Assembly (NCBI RefSeq): GCF_900299525.1
Contig: NZ_OMKA01000032.1
Location: 20,243 to 84,242 of the forward strand
DNA length: 64,000 nucleotides
Reading direction: 5' to 3'
Source: Aquimarina sp. Aq78
Lineage (GTDB): Bacteria; Bacteroidota; Bacteroidia; Flavobacteriales; Flavobacteriaceae
Each line of letters begins with the position of its first letter. Position 1 is the first letter of the stretch. A program made the translations under genes and the position numbers. Shown here piece by piece: positions 9,462 to 18,166 of this stretch. Below the pieces are notes generated by a model, which worked only from the letters and a program-made list of their open reading frames with translations, was not told the DNA's origin and did no database searches.

Positions 9462-11141
9462 TTATTTCTTTTGAAATTTCAAATTTGTTACTCTTCCGGT
9501 GTTCAATCTAAAGCCTGAAACTTTACCATAACCGTCTGTCTTAAAATGAAAAACGCCATATTCTTCATTAGAGAAAAGGTTCACCATAATCGAATTGAGA
9601 GGTGAAATTTCGATTTCATTTATATAAAGTACCAACAATTTATTTTTTATTTTTAATGTGTAATTAATATCTAATTCTTTGCTATAATAGGTACCTACAA
9701 AATCAATTAATTCCTCATTAGTATAATTTTTGGGGTGATATTCTTTTGAAATTATCGCCTTTCCTCCGTTTACACTAAAAAACATAGTGTAATTTCCTTG
9801 TTCATTTTTGTCAAATTTCACCAGTACATCAGATCCAACATTAATCATTTTGAACTCATGCTTACTGATAGGAATTAAGTCACTTTCATTAGTCTCAGAC
9901 CTATAATATCTTAGAGTGTCATTCTTTACATAAAGCTTTCTAGTATACGAACCTTCATCGTTCCAATAATGTCCAGAGAACTTTTCAAGATCGTTAGTTT
10001 TTAAATGGACAAATCCTTGCTTATTATTGACTTTTTTACCTTGGTTTTCAACTTCATCATTTATGAAATTTTCTTTAAGAAACATATCAGTGATTTGAAA
10101 GGATTTACGCGTTGGGTTTGCGTCATCTCTGTTGGCTAATATAATTACAGAAAACTTCTGTTTAGGAAATCGTATTAATTGTGCTTGATAACCAGCAAGG
10201 GCCCCGCCATGGCTCACAGTTTTTAATCCCTTATAAATTCCGTTGTTCAATGCAAAAGCATATCCACTACTTTCTCCATTATTTAAAAGCCCTTCTTCAT
10301 GCATTCTTTCAATAATTTCTTGTCCTCCTTTTCCAAGTTTATTATTATAAAAGTTCTGATCCCATAAAAACAAGTCCTCTATGTTTGAATATATTCCACC
10401 AGAGCCAACAAGGTCAAATCTCATAATTAAATTATTAAATCCCTCTCCATTACTTTTTCTGTTATAACTGAAAACACGATTTTTAATCAGATCAGTATTA
10501 TCATCGTAAAAAAGTGTATTTTTCATACCTAGAGGCTGGAAAATATTCTCATGTGCAAATATTTTTAGGGATTGACCAGCCACTTTTTCTACAATCATCG
10601 CCAACATGAAATAGCAAGAATTGCTGTATAAATGTTTTTCTCCTGACAAAAAATTTAGCTCTTCCTGTTTTTTTATAAGTCCATAGATCTCATCTGTATT
10701 TGTATCGTCAAGATAGTTTCTACCTTTTAAATACATAAGGGTAAAATAATCTCTAACACCACTCGTATGATGTATAAAATGTCTAATAGTCAAAGGAGTA
10801 TCATATTCTGGAAAATCAGGAAGGTATTTTTGAATTCTATCATCTAAGTTTAGCTTCCCTTGTTCTTCGAGAAGTAAAATACTAAATGTTACAAACTGCT
10901 TAGAAACAGAACCAATATAAAAAACAGATGAAGGAGTTATTTCTATGTTGTGTTCCAAGTTACCAATTCCATATCCATTTGAATAAATCAGCTTACCATT
11001 TTTAATAATCCCTATGGCACCCCCTGGAACATCAGGTTTATTCCATTCCGAAAAGAGGTTGTCTATTGCTTGGCTTTCTTTAGGCTGTCCAAATGAGCAA
11101 ATAGAAAAAGAAAGAAGGAATAATAATAAATATTTTTTCAT
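9462..11141 (-). CDS. Beta-lactamase-family serine hydrolase (class C fold)
   Basis: 559-residue exported protein with a cleavable signal peptide (about 1-19). The penicillin-binding/beta-lactamase fold motifs are present: SVSK (Ser78, Lys81), YSN (Tyr172-Asn174) and HGG (311-313). About 190 further residues form a beta-rich C-terminal extension, common in Bacteroidetes homologues that act as esterases or D-amino-peptidases rather than antibiotic-hydrolysing enzymes. It lies near a BlaI/BlaR1 pair, an S41 peptidase and a terminator. The 390-bp gap to the S41 gene suggests a separate transcript. Substrate cannot be assigned. Confidence 0.85.
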   Translation of the reverse strand: MKKYLLLFLLSFSICSFGQPKESQAIDNLFSEWNKPDVPGGAIGIIKNGKLIYSNGYGIGNLEHNIEITPSSVFYIGSVSKQFVTFSILLLEEQGKLNLDDRIQKYLPDFPEYDTPLTIRHFIHHTSGVRDYFTLMYLKGRNYLDDTNTDEIYGLIKKQEELNFLSGEKHLYSNSCYFMLAMIVEKVAGQSLKIFAHENIFQPLGMKNTLFYDDNTDLIKNRVFSYNRKSNGEGFNNLIMRFDLVGSGGIYSNIEDLFLWDQNFYNNKLGKGGQEIIERMHEEGLLNNGESSGYAFALNNGIYKGLKTVSHGGALAGYQAQLIRFPKQKFSVIILANRDDANPTRKSFQITDMFLKENFINDEVENQGKKVNNKQGFVHLKTNDLEKFSGHYWNDEGSYTRKLYVKNDTLRYYRSETNESDLIPISKHEFKMINVGSDVLVKFDKNEQGNYTMFFSVNGGKAIISKEYHPKNYTNEELIDFVGTYYSKELDINYTLKIKNKLLVLYINEIEISPLNSIMVNLFSNEEYGVFHFKTDGYGKVSGFRLNTGRVTNLKFQKK

Positions 11142-11529
11142 AATCTGTTTTTATTAATTGTTGTTAACGGTTAGTATAAAAATTTTTGAAATTAGTATGA
11201 GATGTAAATTTTCCGCAGGAAAATGAGCCTTAGCAAACAGGTAATTAATTGAGATGAAAAATCAGAAATTACTTATATGTTTTGCTGCCAAACGGTATGT
11301 TTTTTAGCCTTAGTTTTTAGCACGATTTAGACCTTAATTTTTTCAATTTAATTTTTATCATGTTAGTTTTATCTTCAATTGAGCTCATCGATTGTCAAAT
11401 ATTTTAGCATGGGTAATGGTCATAGAGCCATTCCTGTTTTTTGATTGATTGAATTTTGATTAGTGTATTATATGTATTTAAATATTCAATTTTAGATGTT
11501 GAGAAAGAAGTTAACTAAAAACCGTTTTA
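11142..11529. other. Intergenic region with degenerate terminator-like repeat
   Basis: No gene seen. A block at 11428-11463 (CCATTCCTG, then Ts, then GATTGATTGAATTTTG) matches the sequence at 13106-13141 downstream of the blaR1-like gene with three differences in 36 bases. Here the pairing arm (AATGG...CCATT) is shorter, so it is a weaker hairpin about 100 nt beyond the S41 stop codon. A small 7-bp hairpin also lies at 11208-11224. Confidence 0.45.
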
Positions 11530-13005
11530 TTAATTTTTATACATTGGCGGCAATAGTTTTTTCAATGCAAATTCCAGAACAGCATCATTACTCTCTAGAA
11601 TATCTTGTATAGAGTTTGATACATTATAATCTGGGACAACGCTTCTTTTCTGGATATGTTCATCTATAGTATACTTTGCATGTAGTAAAGGTAAATAGAT
11701 TGCTGTTTCGGTATGATCTCCTTTGATAGAAATTTGGCGCACACCGTTGCTAATACCTGCATATCCATAGGTTTCTGTTCCAACGAAGTTTGCATTTGTA
11801 TATTCCTTTAGTAAGCCTGCCGCAATACCAGCAGCCGAAGTGGTACCGCCATTGATCAGAACAATCAGCCTTCTTTTATAACGATACTCTTCAATTGGAT
11901 CATAATTCATCAAATCACGTAGTGATTCATGTTTTGTTACCTTGAAAGTACCGTCTTTTTTTCGTTTTAACCCAAAAGATTCATCCAAATTAGATGAGTT
12001 GCCAGTTATTTCCATAAAGTACTTATCATCTACCAAAGTCACTATCTCTTTTGCAGGAGTGATGGGTTGGTTAATAAAATATTGAAGCAGGTAAGCTGCA
12101 TTACTTGCTTTTCCACCTCCATTGTTTCTTAAATCGATTATTAGGTTTTTAATATTTTTATCAGAAATTTTCTTGAAACATTGTTTGTAAAAATCAGGAT
12201 AAGTGTTCTCGGGTTCATCAAAACCATCTTTTATAAATCGACTTATTTTTAGATAAGCATAATTTTCTTCCTTATTTATCTCAAAGTTAAATGCTTTTTC
12301 CGGCACTGTTTCTGGGAGATATTTCTTAGATTCTCTAGTTTCATAAACTTCTTTTGAAATTGCCTCAATTTTTGTTTTTATGATTCTCTTGGTTTTATAG
12401 TCTCTATACACAAGGTTATATGTAGGTTGTTCCTCAAATATCTCGGGATAGAGTCTGTAAAAGGGTTTGTATGGCCCTCCTAACCAATGTTGCATACCGT
12501 TTTGACTTTCTCCATCAGAAGAATAATGTGCTAAAATGTCAAAAATAATCTCATTACTCAAGTTGCTATCAATAGATAAGATTTCGGATCCTTCGGGAAT
12601 TTCTATAGAGCTAAGATTTTTCACTATAAAAATACGTTCATCCTTAATATATACTTGAAAGGGGAGTCTTTTTTGACTATTGATAACACTTCCGAGTTTA
12701 CCGAATGTATATGCTTGTGTATGTCCATCATGTATATTCGCTATCAATTGAAGAACAATTCTATAAAATGCCTTGGCTTCCATTGGTTTGGAAGTTCGCA
12801 ACATCAAATCGTTTATCATTTGATTAAACTCTTCGTGGTTTTGATGCGTATAAGTTCCAGGGTGAACTTTAATGAGTGCCGTTTTAAATTTTTCTAAGTC
12901 AGCCTGCATTTGTTCAGGTTGATAAACTATGGACTCCTGCGCTCTTCCTGTAACCATATACATGCTCAAGAAGCTTATCAGTACTACCCAGTAAATCCTA
13001 TCCAT
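11530..13005 (-). CDS. S41 family peptidase (tail-specific protease-like)
   Basis: 491-residue exported protein with a hydrophobic N-terminal signal (about 1-22, ending near GRAQ). The C-terminal half carries the S41 core: IIDLRNNGGGKASNAAYLL, then INGGTTSAAGIAAGLL, in which the TSAAG Ser is the expected nucleophile, followed by VGTETYGYAG. A short PDZ-like segment may lie around residues 120-160. It is likely a periplasmic or surface protease of unknown substrate. It lies 150 bp downstream of the blaR1-like gene on the same strand, beyond a good terminator. No lipobox Cys is seen. Family assignment is secure. Confidence 0.88.
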   Translation of the reverse strand: MDRIYWVVLISFLSMYMVTGRAQESIVYQPEQMQADLEKFKTALIKVHPGTYTHQNHEEFNQMINDLMLRTSKPMEAKAFYRIVLQLIANIHDGHTQAYTFGKLGSVINSQKRLPFQVYIKDERIFIVKNLSSIEIPEGSEILSIDSNLSNEIIFDILAHYSSDGESQNGMQHWLGGPYKPFYRLYPEIFEEQPTYNLVYRDYKTKRIIKTKIEAISKEVYETRESKKYLPETVPEKAFNFEINKEENYAYLKISRFIKDGFDEPENTYPDFYKQCFKKISDKNIKNLIIDLRNNGGGKASNAAYLLQYFINQPITPAKEIVTLVDDKYFMEITGNSSNLDESFGLKRKKDGTFKVTKHESLRDLMNYDPIEEYRYKRRLIVLINGGTTSAAGIAAGLLKEYTNANFVGTETYGYAGISNGVRQISIKGDHTETAIYLPLLHAKYTIDEHIQKRSVVPDYNVSNSIQDILESNDAVLEFALKKLLPPMYKN

Positions 13006-13084
13006 TTTTATTTGTATTGCTTTAATAATAATTGAAAACTCTTAAAATGATTTAACGCTACAGAGTGATTATCAGATTATTGGC

Positions 13085-13121
13085 AAAAGGGAATGGAATT
13101 AATAACCATTCCCGTTTTTTG
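13085..13121. terminator. Bidirectional-looking terminator after the blaR1-like gene
   Basis: GGGAATGG (13089-13096) pairs with CCATTCCC (13106-13113). On the plus strand it is followed by G and six Ts, on the minus strand by TTTT. Its position, 43 nt past the minus-strand stop codon at 13156, fits termination of the blaI-blaR1 transcript. Confidence 0.7.
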
Positions 13122-13155
13122 ATTGATTGAATTTTGGCTAGCTTACTATAAATAT

Positions 13156-15828
13156 TTAAAAATGAATTTTGATTCTGATGGCTTGTTCTAGCGAAATATC
13201 TTTGTCCTGTTCTTTTAAAGATTTTATAAACTCTGGTGTAACATTATGGATTTTAAGACTCTTTGCTTGGTCAGCTGTTATATTTTTAAATCCTATATCT
13301 TTAAAAGATTGTACAAACTCTGGAGTGACCCTATGAATTTTAAATGACATGATATCATCTAGTGGAAGATCACCAAATTGTGTCTTTTTAAACTCCTTAA
13401 TATATTCTGGAGATACATTATGAATTTTAAGAGATATTAATTTGCTTATAGAGATATTAGGATATCCTATTTTTACATATTCTGAAGCAGCATTAGGAGA
13501 TACGTTATGTATTTTTAATGATTTTGCCTCATCTAAAGAGACGTTTTTGTATCCAGCTTTTTTAAACGAATCAATAAAATCAGGTGTCACACTATGAATT
13601 TTTAAAGCAACTATATCATCCAAAGGAATGTTATTGTAGCCAGCCTTATTGAACATTTTGATAAATTCTGGCGTTACATTGTGTATTTTTAATTTGATGA
13701 TATCATCAATAGGTACATTGTCATAACCAAGTTGTTTAAATTGTCTAATAAAATCATTTGGCGTTTGTTGATCATCTTGTGAGGCACCACGGCTATTGGT
13801 AGAACTCGACAGCGTATTTTGATCTCTTTTGCTTTTAGAAGAAGAAAAACCTTTAGCTGTTTTTACCTGGCCCGGTGTGATATCATGAATCTTTAATTTT
13901 ATAGCTTCTTGTAACGAAATATTTTTTTGCCCAGCTTTTTTATATGCCTTTATAAGTTCTGGAGTTACCCCATGAATTTTGAGTTTCTTTGCCTCCTGTA
14001 AAGTAATATTTGGGTATCCAGCTTTCTTAAAATTATTTATATATACCGGAGTAACGTTATGAATTTTAAGGTTTTTGGCTTCTCTTACAGTAATATTTGT
14101 ATGTCCGGCCTTTTTAAATGATTCAATAAAATCTGGAGTCACATCGTGAATTTTTAATTTCATATAATCATCAAGAGATAGGTTACCATAACCGTTATTT
14201 TGATATGATTTAATAAATTCAGAGGATACATTATGGATTTTAGCTTTTGTAATCTTTTTTAAAGATGTTTTATTACCGTTTAATGTATTGATGAATGAAA
14301 TATAGGCAACATCAACATCGAACAAATTAAGTTTACTAACCTCTTCCATTGTATAATTCTCATAGCCTAATCTGGCAAGTTCTTTTCGATACATTTTTAG
14401 CTTATCAAGCGGAAGTGATTTATGAATAATATCTTCAAAATCATCTTGATCTATTTTTAGATTTTCACGCTTCAGATAACTAAGGTAATTGTTGTCAAAA
14501 CCAGTAAGGAAACAATGAATTAAATCTTTGTTGTCTACTCGTAACCCATAGGCTTTAAGTGATTTAATAAAAGTTTCATTAGGAACAAAAGTATACCTTC
14601 CATCACCAATTTTGTTATCAAACTGACCAACATAGGTTATAGTTCCTGCATCTTTGGTAATTTTAAATTGTTGTCGATCTCCAGTAGGGAAATCTTTAAA
14701 ATAAATTGGATCATAACATCTTGTCATAGACCAGAAATTTCGTTTAAGAGGCTCAGCACTTCGGTACATAATACATAATTTACCTCCTCCAACTTCGGCA
14801 TCCCAAACTCCTTTGGTAAAGTCATTTTGGGCACTGGATGATATAGATTCTTTTCTAAAATCTACAGTTGGATCCATAGATTCTTTATCATAATTTACCA
14901 GTATTTCATTTGGCTTTACCGGATTAAAAGAAAACACGGTGATGGCGAGTAGTGGAATAATGATTAGGTATTTCCACCCTGATTTTGATGTTGATTTTTT
15001 AGAATTCATCATGAGTATTCGTTTTTTGAGAAATGATTGATTGTAACTTGTCGCCAAACCTGTTGGCATATTTGGGGTGGAGACTTTTAGAAGATTCATT
15101 TGATAAACTTCTCTGTCCTCACCTATATTAAGCATGTTATTGTCGGTTAGGTATTCTAGATTGTTATCGATGGCTCTGCGGTATAACCAGGCAAAAGGAT
15201 TAAACCACTGCATCATCACCAATAACTCAACTAATAACATATCGACACTATGTTTACCTTTGATATGTACTTGTTCGTGTTTTAGGATTTGTAAATACGT
15301 ATCAGGATTGTATTGACTGGGATTCATAAATATCCGATTCCAAAACGAGTAAGGAGCATGTTTTTTATCGGTTTCGACAATTTTATAATCATCAACTTCT
15401 ACGGTAGGGTATTTAGAAATACGATATAATAGAACTCCCAATTGAATGATGAAATGAATACCAAATACCAATATACCTAACACATATATGTACAGCAGAA
15501 TTGATCCCCAATCTAAAGATTTACTAATCGAAGTAGTACTAATACTAGAAGTATCTATAGTTGATGTGTCTTCAATTTTTGTACTTACTTCTGGTGTTTT
15601 ATGGTCTGTAATTAGAGAATTTGATGGTTGCATTTCTGCTTCTTGAAATAGAGCACTTTTAAATGATAAATTTTCGGGAACCGTAATAAAAGGTAAAGTG
15701 AACGAAAGTATCACCAATGATAATAATACCCATCTGTTTAAATGGTAAAAGGTCTCTTTAGAAAGAAAAAATCTATATATAATATATGATAATCCTATTA
15801 ATGCCGAGCTATGTATGATATAGTCCAT
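13156..15828 (-). CDS. BlaR1/MecR1-like M56 metallopeptidase with tandem 29-residue repeats
   Basis: 890-residue membrane sensor-protease. The N-terminal part has several membrane segments (near 5-22, 33-50, 108-135). The M56 zinc site is HEQVH (184-188), preceded by APYSFW and followed by EYLTDN, with a further membrane segment near 285-300. There is no penicillin-binding sensor domain. Instead a globular region (about 335-440) precedes about 11 copies of a 29-residue unit (consensus LKIHNVTPEFI..FKKAGY.NI.LDEA) running to the C-terminus, broken once by a Ser-rich linker after the fourth to fifth unit. It shares the base at 15828 with the upstream blaI-like gene, so the two are translationally coupled. 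The family suggests it cleaves the BlaI repressor after sensing a ligand through the repeats. The ligand is unknown. Confidence 0.88.
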   Translation of the reverse strand: MDYIIHSSALIGLSYIIYRFFLSKETFYHLNRWVLLSLVILSFTLPFITVPENLSFKSALFQEAEMQPSNSLITDHKTPEVSTKIEDTSTIDTSSISTTSISKSLDWGSILLYIYVLGILVFGIHFIIQLGVLLYRISKYPTVEVDDYKIVETDKKHAPYSFWNRIFMNPSQYNPDTYLQILKHEQVHIKGKHSVDMLLVELLVMMQWFNPFAWLYRRAIDNNLEYLTDNNMLNIGEDREVYQMNLLKVSTPNMPTGLATSYNQSFLKKRILMMNSKKSTSKSGWKYLIIIPLLAITVFSFNPVKPNEILVNYDKESMDPTVDFRKESISSSAQNDFTKGVWDAEVGGGKLCIMYRSAEPLKRNFWSMTRCYDPIYFKDFPTGDRQQFKITKDAGTITYVGQFDNKIGDGRYTFVPNETFIKSLKAYGLRVDNKDLIHCFLTGFDNNYLSYLKRENLKIDQDDFEDIIHKSLPLDKLKMYRKELARLGYENYTMEEVSKLNLFDVDVAYISFINTLNGNKTSLKKITKAKIHNVSSEFIKSYQNNGYGNLSLDDYMKLKIHDVTPDFIESFKKAGHTNITVREAKNLKIHNVTPVYINNFKKAGYPNITLQEAKKLKIHGVTPELIKAYKKAGQKNISLQEAIKLKIHDITPGQVKTAKGFSSSKSKRDQNTLSSSTNSRGASQDDQQTPNDFIRQFKQLGYDNVPIDDIIKLKIHNVTPEFIKMFNKAGYNNIPLDDIVALKIHSVTPDFIDSFKKAGYKNVSLDEAKSLKIHNVSPNAASEYVKIGYPNISISKLISLKIHNVSPEYIKEFKKTQFGDLPLDDIMSFKIHRVTPEFVQSFKDIGFKNITADQAKSLKIHNVTPEFIKSLKEQDKDISLEQAIRIKIHF
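13159..14250 (-). repeat. Coding tandem repeat, 87-bp unit, about 11 copies
   Basis: The 3' part of the blaR1-like gene encodes repeated KIH-x-V-(T/S)-P-E/D-F-I units spaced 29 residues apart, seen as recurring ATTATGAATTTT-like strings on the plus strand. The units have diverged in DNA but keep IH, TP and the GY-x-N-I core. A non-repeat insert near 13790-13860 interrupts the array. Similar repeats are known in other M56 proteins and probably form a helical solenoid outside the membrane. Confidence 0.8.
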
Positions 15829-16187
15829 TATTTCTTGTTTTTTATCAGTTGAATTATTTCCTCTAATTCGTCGGTATTTATTTTCTCTTCTTTGGCAAAG
15901 AATTTAACCAAAGCCAAAGGAGAATTGTCAAAATAATTGTGCATTACTTCGCCCAAGACTTCCTTTTGGTACTCATCTTTTGATACTAAGGGATAATATT
16001 GAAAACTGTTTCCGTAAGCTACATGACTTATAAACCCTTTTTCTTCTAAAATTTTTACGATAGTAGCAGTAGTATTATAATGTGGTTTAGGATCAGAAAG
16101 CTCTTCTATGATCTCTTTTATAAATGCTTTTTCCAACTTCCACAGACTTTGCATAATCTGTTCTTCTCTTTTGGCTAATTTTTGCAT
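15828..16187 (-). CDS. BlaI/MecI-family transcriptional repressor
   Basis: Winged-helix repressor of about 119 residues from the ATG at 16187 (MQKLAKREEQIMQSLW). An upstream in-frame ATG at 16208 would add seven residues but overlaps the -7 promoter box, so it is unlikely. Family features are the N-terminal REEQIMQSLW, the recognition region YNTTATIVKILEEKGFI, and a C-terminal dimerisation helix. It is cleaved by BlaR1 in characterised systems. It overlaps the blaR1-like gene by one base. Two tandem palindromes in its promoter suggest autorepression. The locus lacks a classical secreted beta-lactamase as the next gene, so targets beyond its own operon are uncertain. Confidence 0.9.
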   Translation of the reverse strand: MQKLAKREEQIMQSLWKLEKAFIKEIIEELSDPKPHYNTTATIVKILEEKGFISHVAYGNSFQYYPLVSKDEYQKEVLGEVMHNYFDNSPLALVKFFAKEEKINTDELEEIIQLIKNKK

Positions 16188-16205
16188 AGTATCAATTTTA
16201 TAAAG

Positions 16206-16236
16206 CAAACCTACTACTAATCTTTTAGTTTTGCAA
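16206..16236 (-). promoter_or_regulatory. Promoter of blaI-blaR1
   Basis: On the minus strand TTG (16236-16234) is followed after 20 bases by TAGGTTTG (16213-16206), matching the Bacteroidetes -33 TTG / -7 TAnnTTTG promoter. Transcription would start near 16199, giving a 12-nt leader before the ATG at 16187. This is what fixes the start codon choice. Confidence 0.65.
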
Positions 16237-16273
16237 CTAATTAATTAGTAGTTCGACTAATTAATTAGTAGTT
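16236..16273. promoter_or_regulatory. Tandem palindromic operators upstream of blaI
   Basis: An 18-bp sequence containing the perfect palindrome ACTAATTAATTAGT occurs twice (16236-16253 and 16256-16273), offset by exactly 20 bp. The proximal copy overlaps the -33 element. These are the obvious candidates for BlaI dimers binding on nearly the same face of the helix. Confidence 0.65.
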
Positions 16274-16350
16274 TTAGCGTGTTAGCAATTGATTCTAAAG
16301 GGTTTTCTAGAAGGTGTTAAAAAAATGATAATATGTTTTAGAAGAGTAGA

Positions 16351-16379
16351 TTTCTAAAAAATGATTACCATTTTAGAAA
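16351..16379 (-). terminator. AT-rich hairpin after the lipoprotein gene
   Basis: TTTCTAAAA (16351-16359) pairs perfectly with TTTTAGAAA (16371-16379), 34 nt past the minus-strand stop codon at 16413. There is no long T-run on the minus strand, so it is a weak terminator candidate. Confidence 0.35.
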
Positions 16380-16412
16380 ATTGTTTCTACTTTTTTTTGA
16401 AGAAGTAAATAT

Positions 16413-17072
16413 CTATTCTAATAATAACTGTAATTCATCACGATTGAGTAGTTCGGGAGTATATTCTGTTACAACCCCATAATTAAAAAATGAACTTTTC
16501 ATCTTAGTACTATCTTCAATTAGATCAAATATGTTGGTGTAAAAACGTTCAACTTTATCATCTTTAGTATTCATGATAAACGATGAGGCAGTAGTGATAA
16601 ATTCATCTTTCTGATATTCTTTTAACCTTAATAGTTTGAATTCGATCAAGGGTGCAGTTGATGTGATATTCGCTAACTTAATGGGTTTAGAATATGAAGT
16701 GCAATCAAAACAAACTATTAATTTTTTCTGATTTGATTTTAGTTGATAAGAGATAGTAATTTCTGTATTGACCAGTTTTTCAAAACCGTCCATATCTACA
16801 AATGCCAAGGTGTCATTAGTACTTGTTTTAGCAGTGAGAACCGTTGTAAGGTAATCATCGGGCATGATTAAAACTTCTTCAACAGATAAAACGGTTGCTT
16901 TTATGGTACTAATTTTATTATCCTGACTATGAGTAGCGGTAATCTCATTGCTGTTTTTTGATTGGCTAATAGTTTCTTTTGAATTTTTATTAGTGTTACA
17001 TGAGAGGCAACAAATCAAAATAGTAAATAAAAGAAGGGTATTTGCTTTCACAATATTTGTTTTATAGAGCAC
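16413..17072 (-). CDS. Hypothetical lipoprotein
   Basis: 219 residues. The N-terminus has a hydrophobic stretch ending CCLSC, so Cys25 is the likely lipid-attached residue. A Ser/Asn/Lys-rich linker follows, then a mostly beta, hydrophilic domain with a DCTSYSKP segment. No family recognised. A possible OB-like beta-barrel around 55-125 is only an impression. It lies between the blaI promoter region and a PLP enzyme with its own gaps on both sides, so it is probably monocistronic. Confidence 0.7.
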   Translation of the reverse strand: MLYKTNIVKANTLLLFTILICCLSCNTNKNSKETISQSKNSNEITATHSQDNKISTIKATVLSVEEVLIMPDDYLTTVLTAKTSTNDTLAFVDMDGFEKLVNTEITISYQLKSNQKKLIVCFDCTSYSKPIKLANITSTAPLIEFKLLRLKEYQKDEFITTASSFIMNTKDDKVERFYTNIFDLIEDSTKMKSSFFNYGVVTEYTPELLNRDELQLLLE

Positions 17073-17155
17073 ATAATTTATTATAAATGTAATACATAAA
17101 TGTTATGCAAGAGTACACTGTTTTCAGGGGAAATGTTATTATGGATATTTTAATA

Positions 17156-18094
17156 TTAAGAAAACGGAAGATTCCCTAAATCTACGTTACCTCCCGAGAT
17201 GATAATCCCAACTTTTTTACCTTTAAAACGTTCTTTATTATGAAGTAAAGCTGCAAAAGAAACAGCAGAAGATGGTTCTATAACGATTTTCATACGTTCC
17301 CATATCAATTTCATTGCTGCAATAATTTCTTGTTCTTCAACTCTAATGATTTCTGAAACATATTTTTGAAGAATAGGGAAATTAACATCTCCTAGCTGTG
17401 TTTTGAGCCCGTCTGCAATAGTATTTATGGTTTCATTAGTTTCAATTTTACCACTTTGTAAAGACCGATATGCATCATCAACTTCATAAGGTTCGCCTCC
17501 TATCACGATACATTGATTACCATAGAAGTGAGCTGCCAAAGCGGTTCCTGCAATAAGTCCACCACCACCAACCGGAGTAAAAAGATATTCGAGATCTGGA
17601 TACTCTTCTAATAGCTCTAAGGCAGCAGTACCCTGACCTAAAATTACATTTAGATCATTTGATGGATGCAAAAATGTGGCACCTTTTTCTTGTTGAATTT
17701 GAATGGCAGTTTGTTCTCGATCTTCAAGAGTAGGAGGGCATTCAATGATTTCACCTCCATATCCTTTTACTGCATCTTTTTTAACCTGTGGAGCATTAGA
17801 TGGCATTACGATATAGGCCTTGATGCCTATACTTTGTGCAGCCAACGACAAAGCTTGTGCAAAATTACCAGAAGAATGTGTTACGACACCTTTAGATTTT
17901 TGATCCTCAGATAATCTTAAAATAGCATGGGCAGCACCTCTCATCTTGAATGCTCCCATACGCTGAAAATTTTCACATTTAAAATATAACTCTGCTCCAG
18001 AAATCTCATTAAGCAACCTCGAAGTAAGTACAGGAGTTTTGTGAATATAGGGAGTAATGCTTTGATGGCAGTCTTTTAGCTCTTGTTTAGTCAT
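17156..18094 (-). CDS. PLP-dependent threonine/serine dehydratase or serine racemase
   Basis: 312-residue fold-type II PLP enzyme. Lys50 in GAFKMRGA is the expected Schiff-base lysine. SGNFAQ (75-80) binds the substrate carboxylate and GGGG (176-179) the phosphate. SGGNVD at the C-terminus contacts the pyridine ring. It lacks the regulatory ACT-like domain of biosynthetic IlvA, so it belongs with the short catabolic threonine dehydratase, serine racemase or hydroxyaspartate dehydratase group. SGNFAQ replaces the common SGNHGQ/SGNHAQ, a small oddity. It stands alone between a lipoprotein and a methyltransferase-like gene. Exact substrate not resolvable. Confidence 0.88.
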   Translation of the reverse strand: MTKQELKDCHQSITPYIHKTPVLTSRLLNEISGAELYFKCENFQRMGAFKMRGAAHAILRLSEDQKSKGVVTHSSGNFAQALSLAAQSIGIKAYIVMPSNAPQVKKDAVKGYGGEIIECPPTLEDREQTAIQIQQEKGATFLHPSNDLNVILGQGTAALELLEEYPDLEYLFTPVGGGGLIAGTALAAHFYGNQCIVIGGEPYEVDDAYRSLQSGKIETNETINTIADGLKTQLGDVNFPILQKYVSEIIRVEEQEIIAAMKLIWERMKIVIEPSSAVSFAALLHNKERFKGKKVGIIISGGNVDLGNLPFS

Positions 18095-18166
18095 TTTGAT
18101 GTAATATTAATATAGAAGCCTATAATTATAATTTTATTGAATTAACAAAAATAGATATTGTAATTT

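Noticed and set aside
9462..11141. Calling the serine hydrolase a true beta-lactamase resistance gene because BlaI/BlaR1 are nearby
   Set aside because: It is separated from blaI-blaR1 by another gene and terminators, and has a long C-terminal extension typical of non-resistance homologues.
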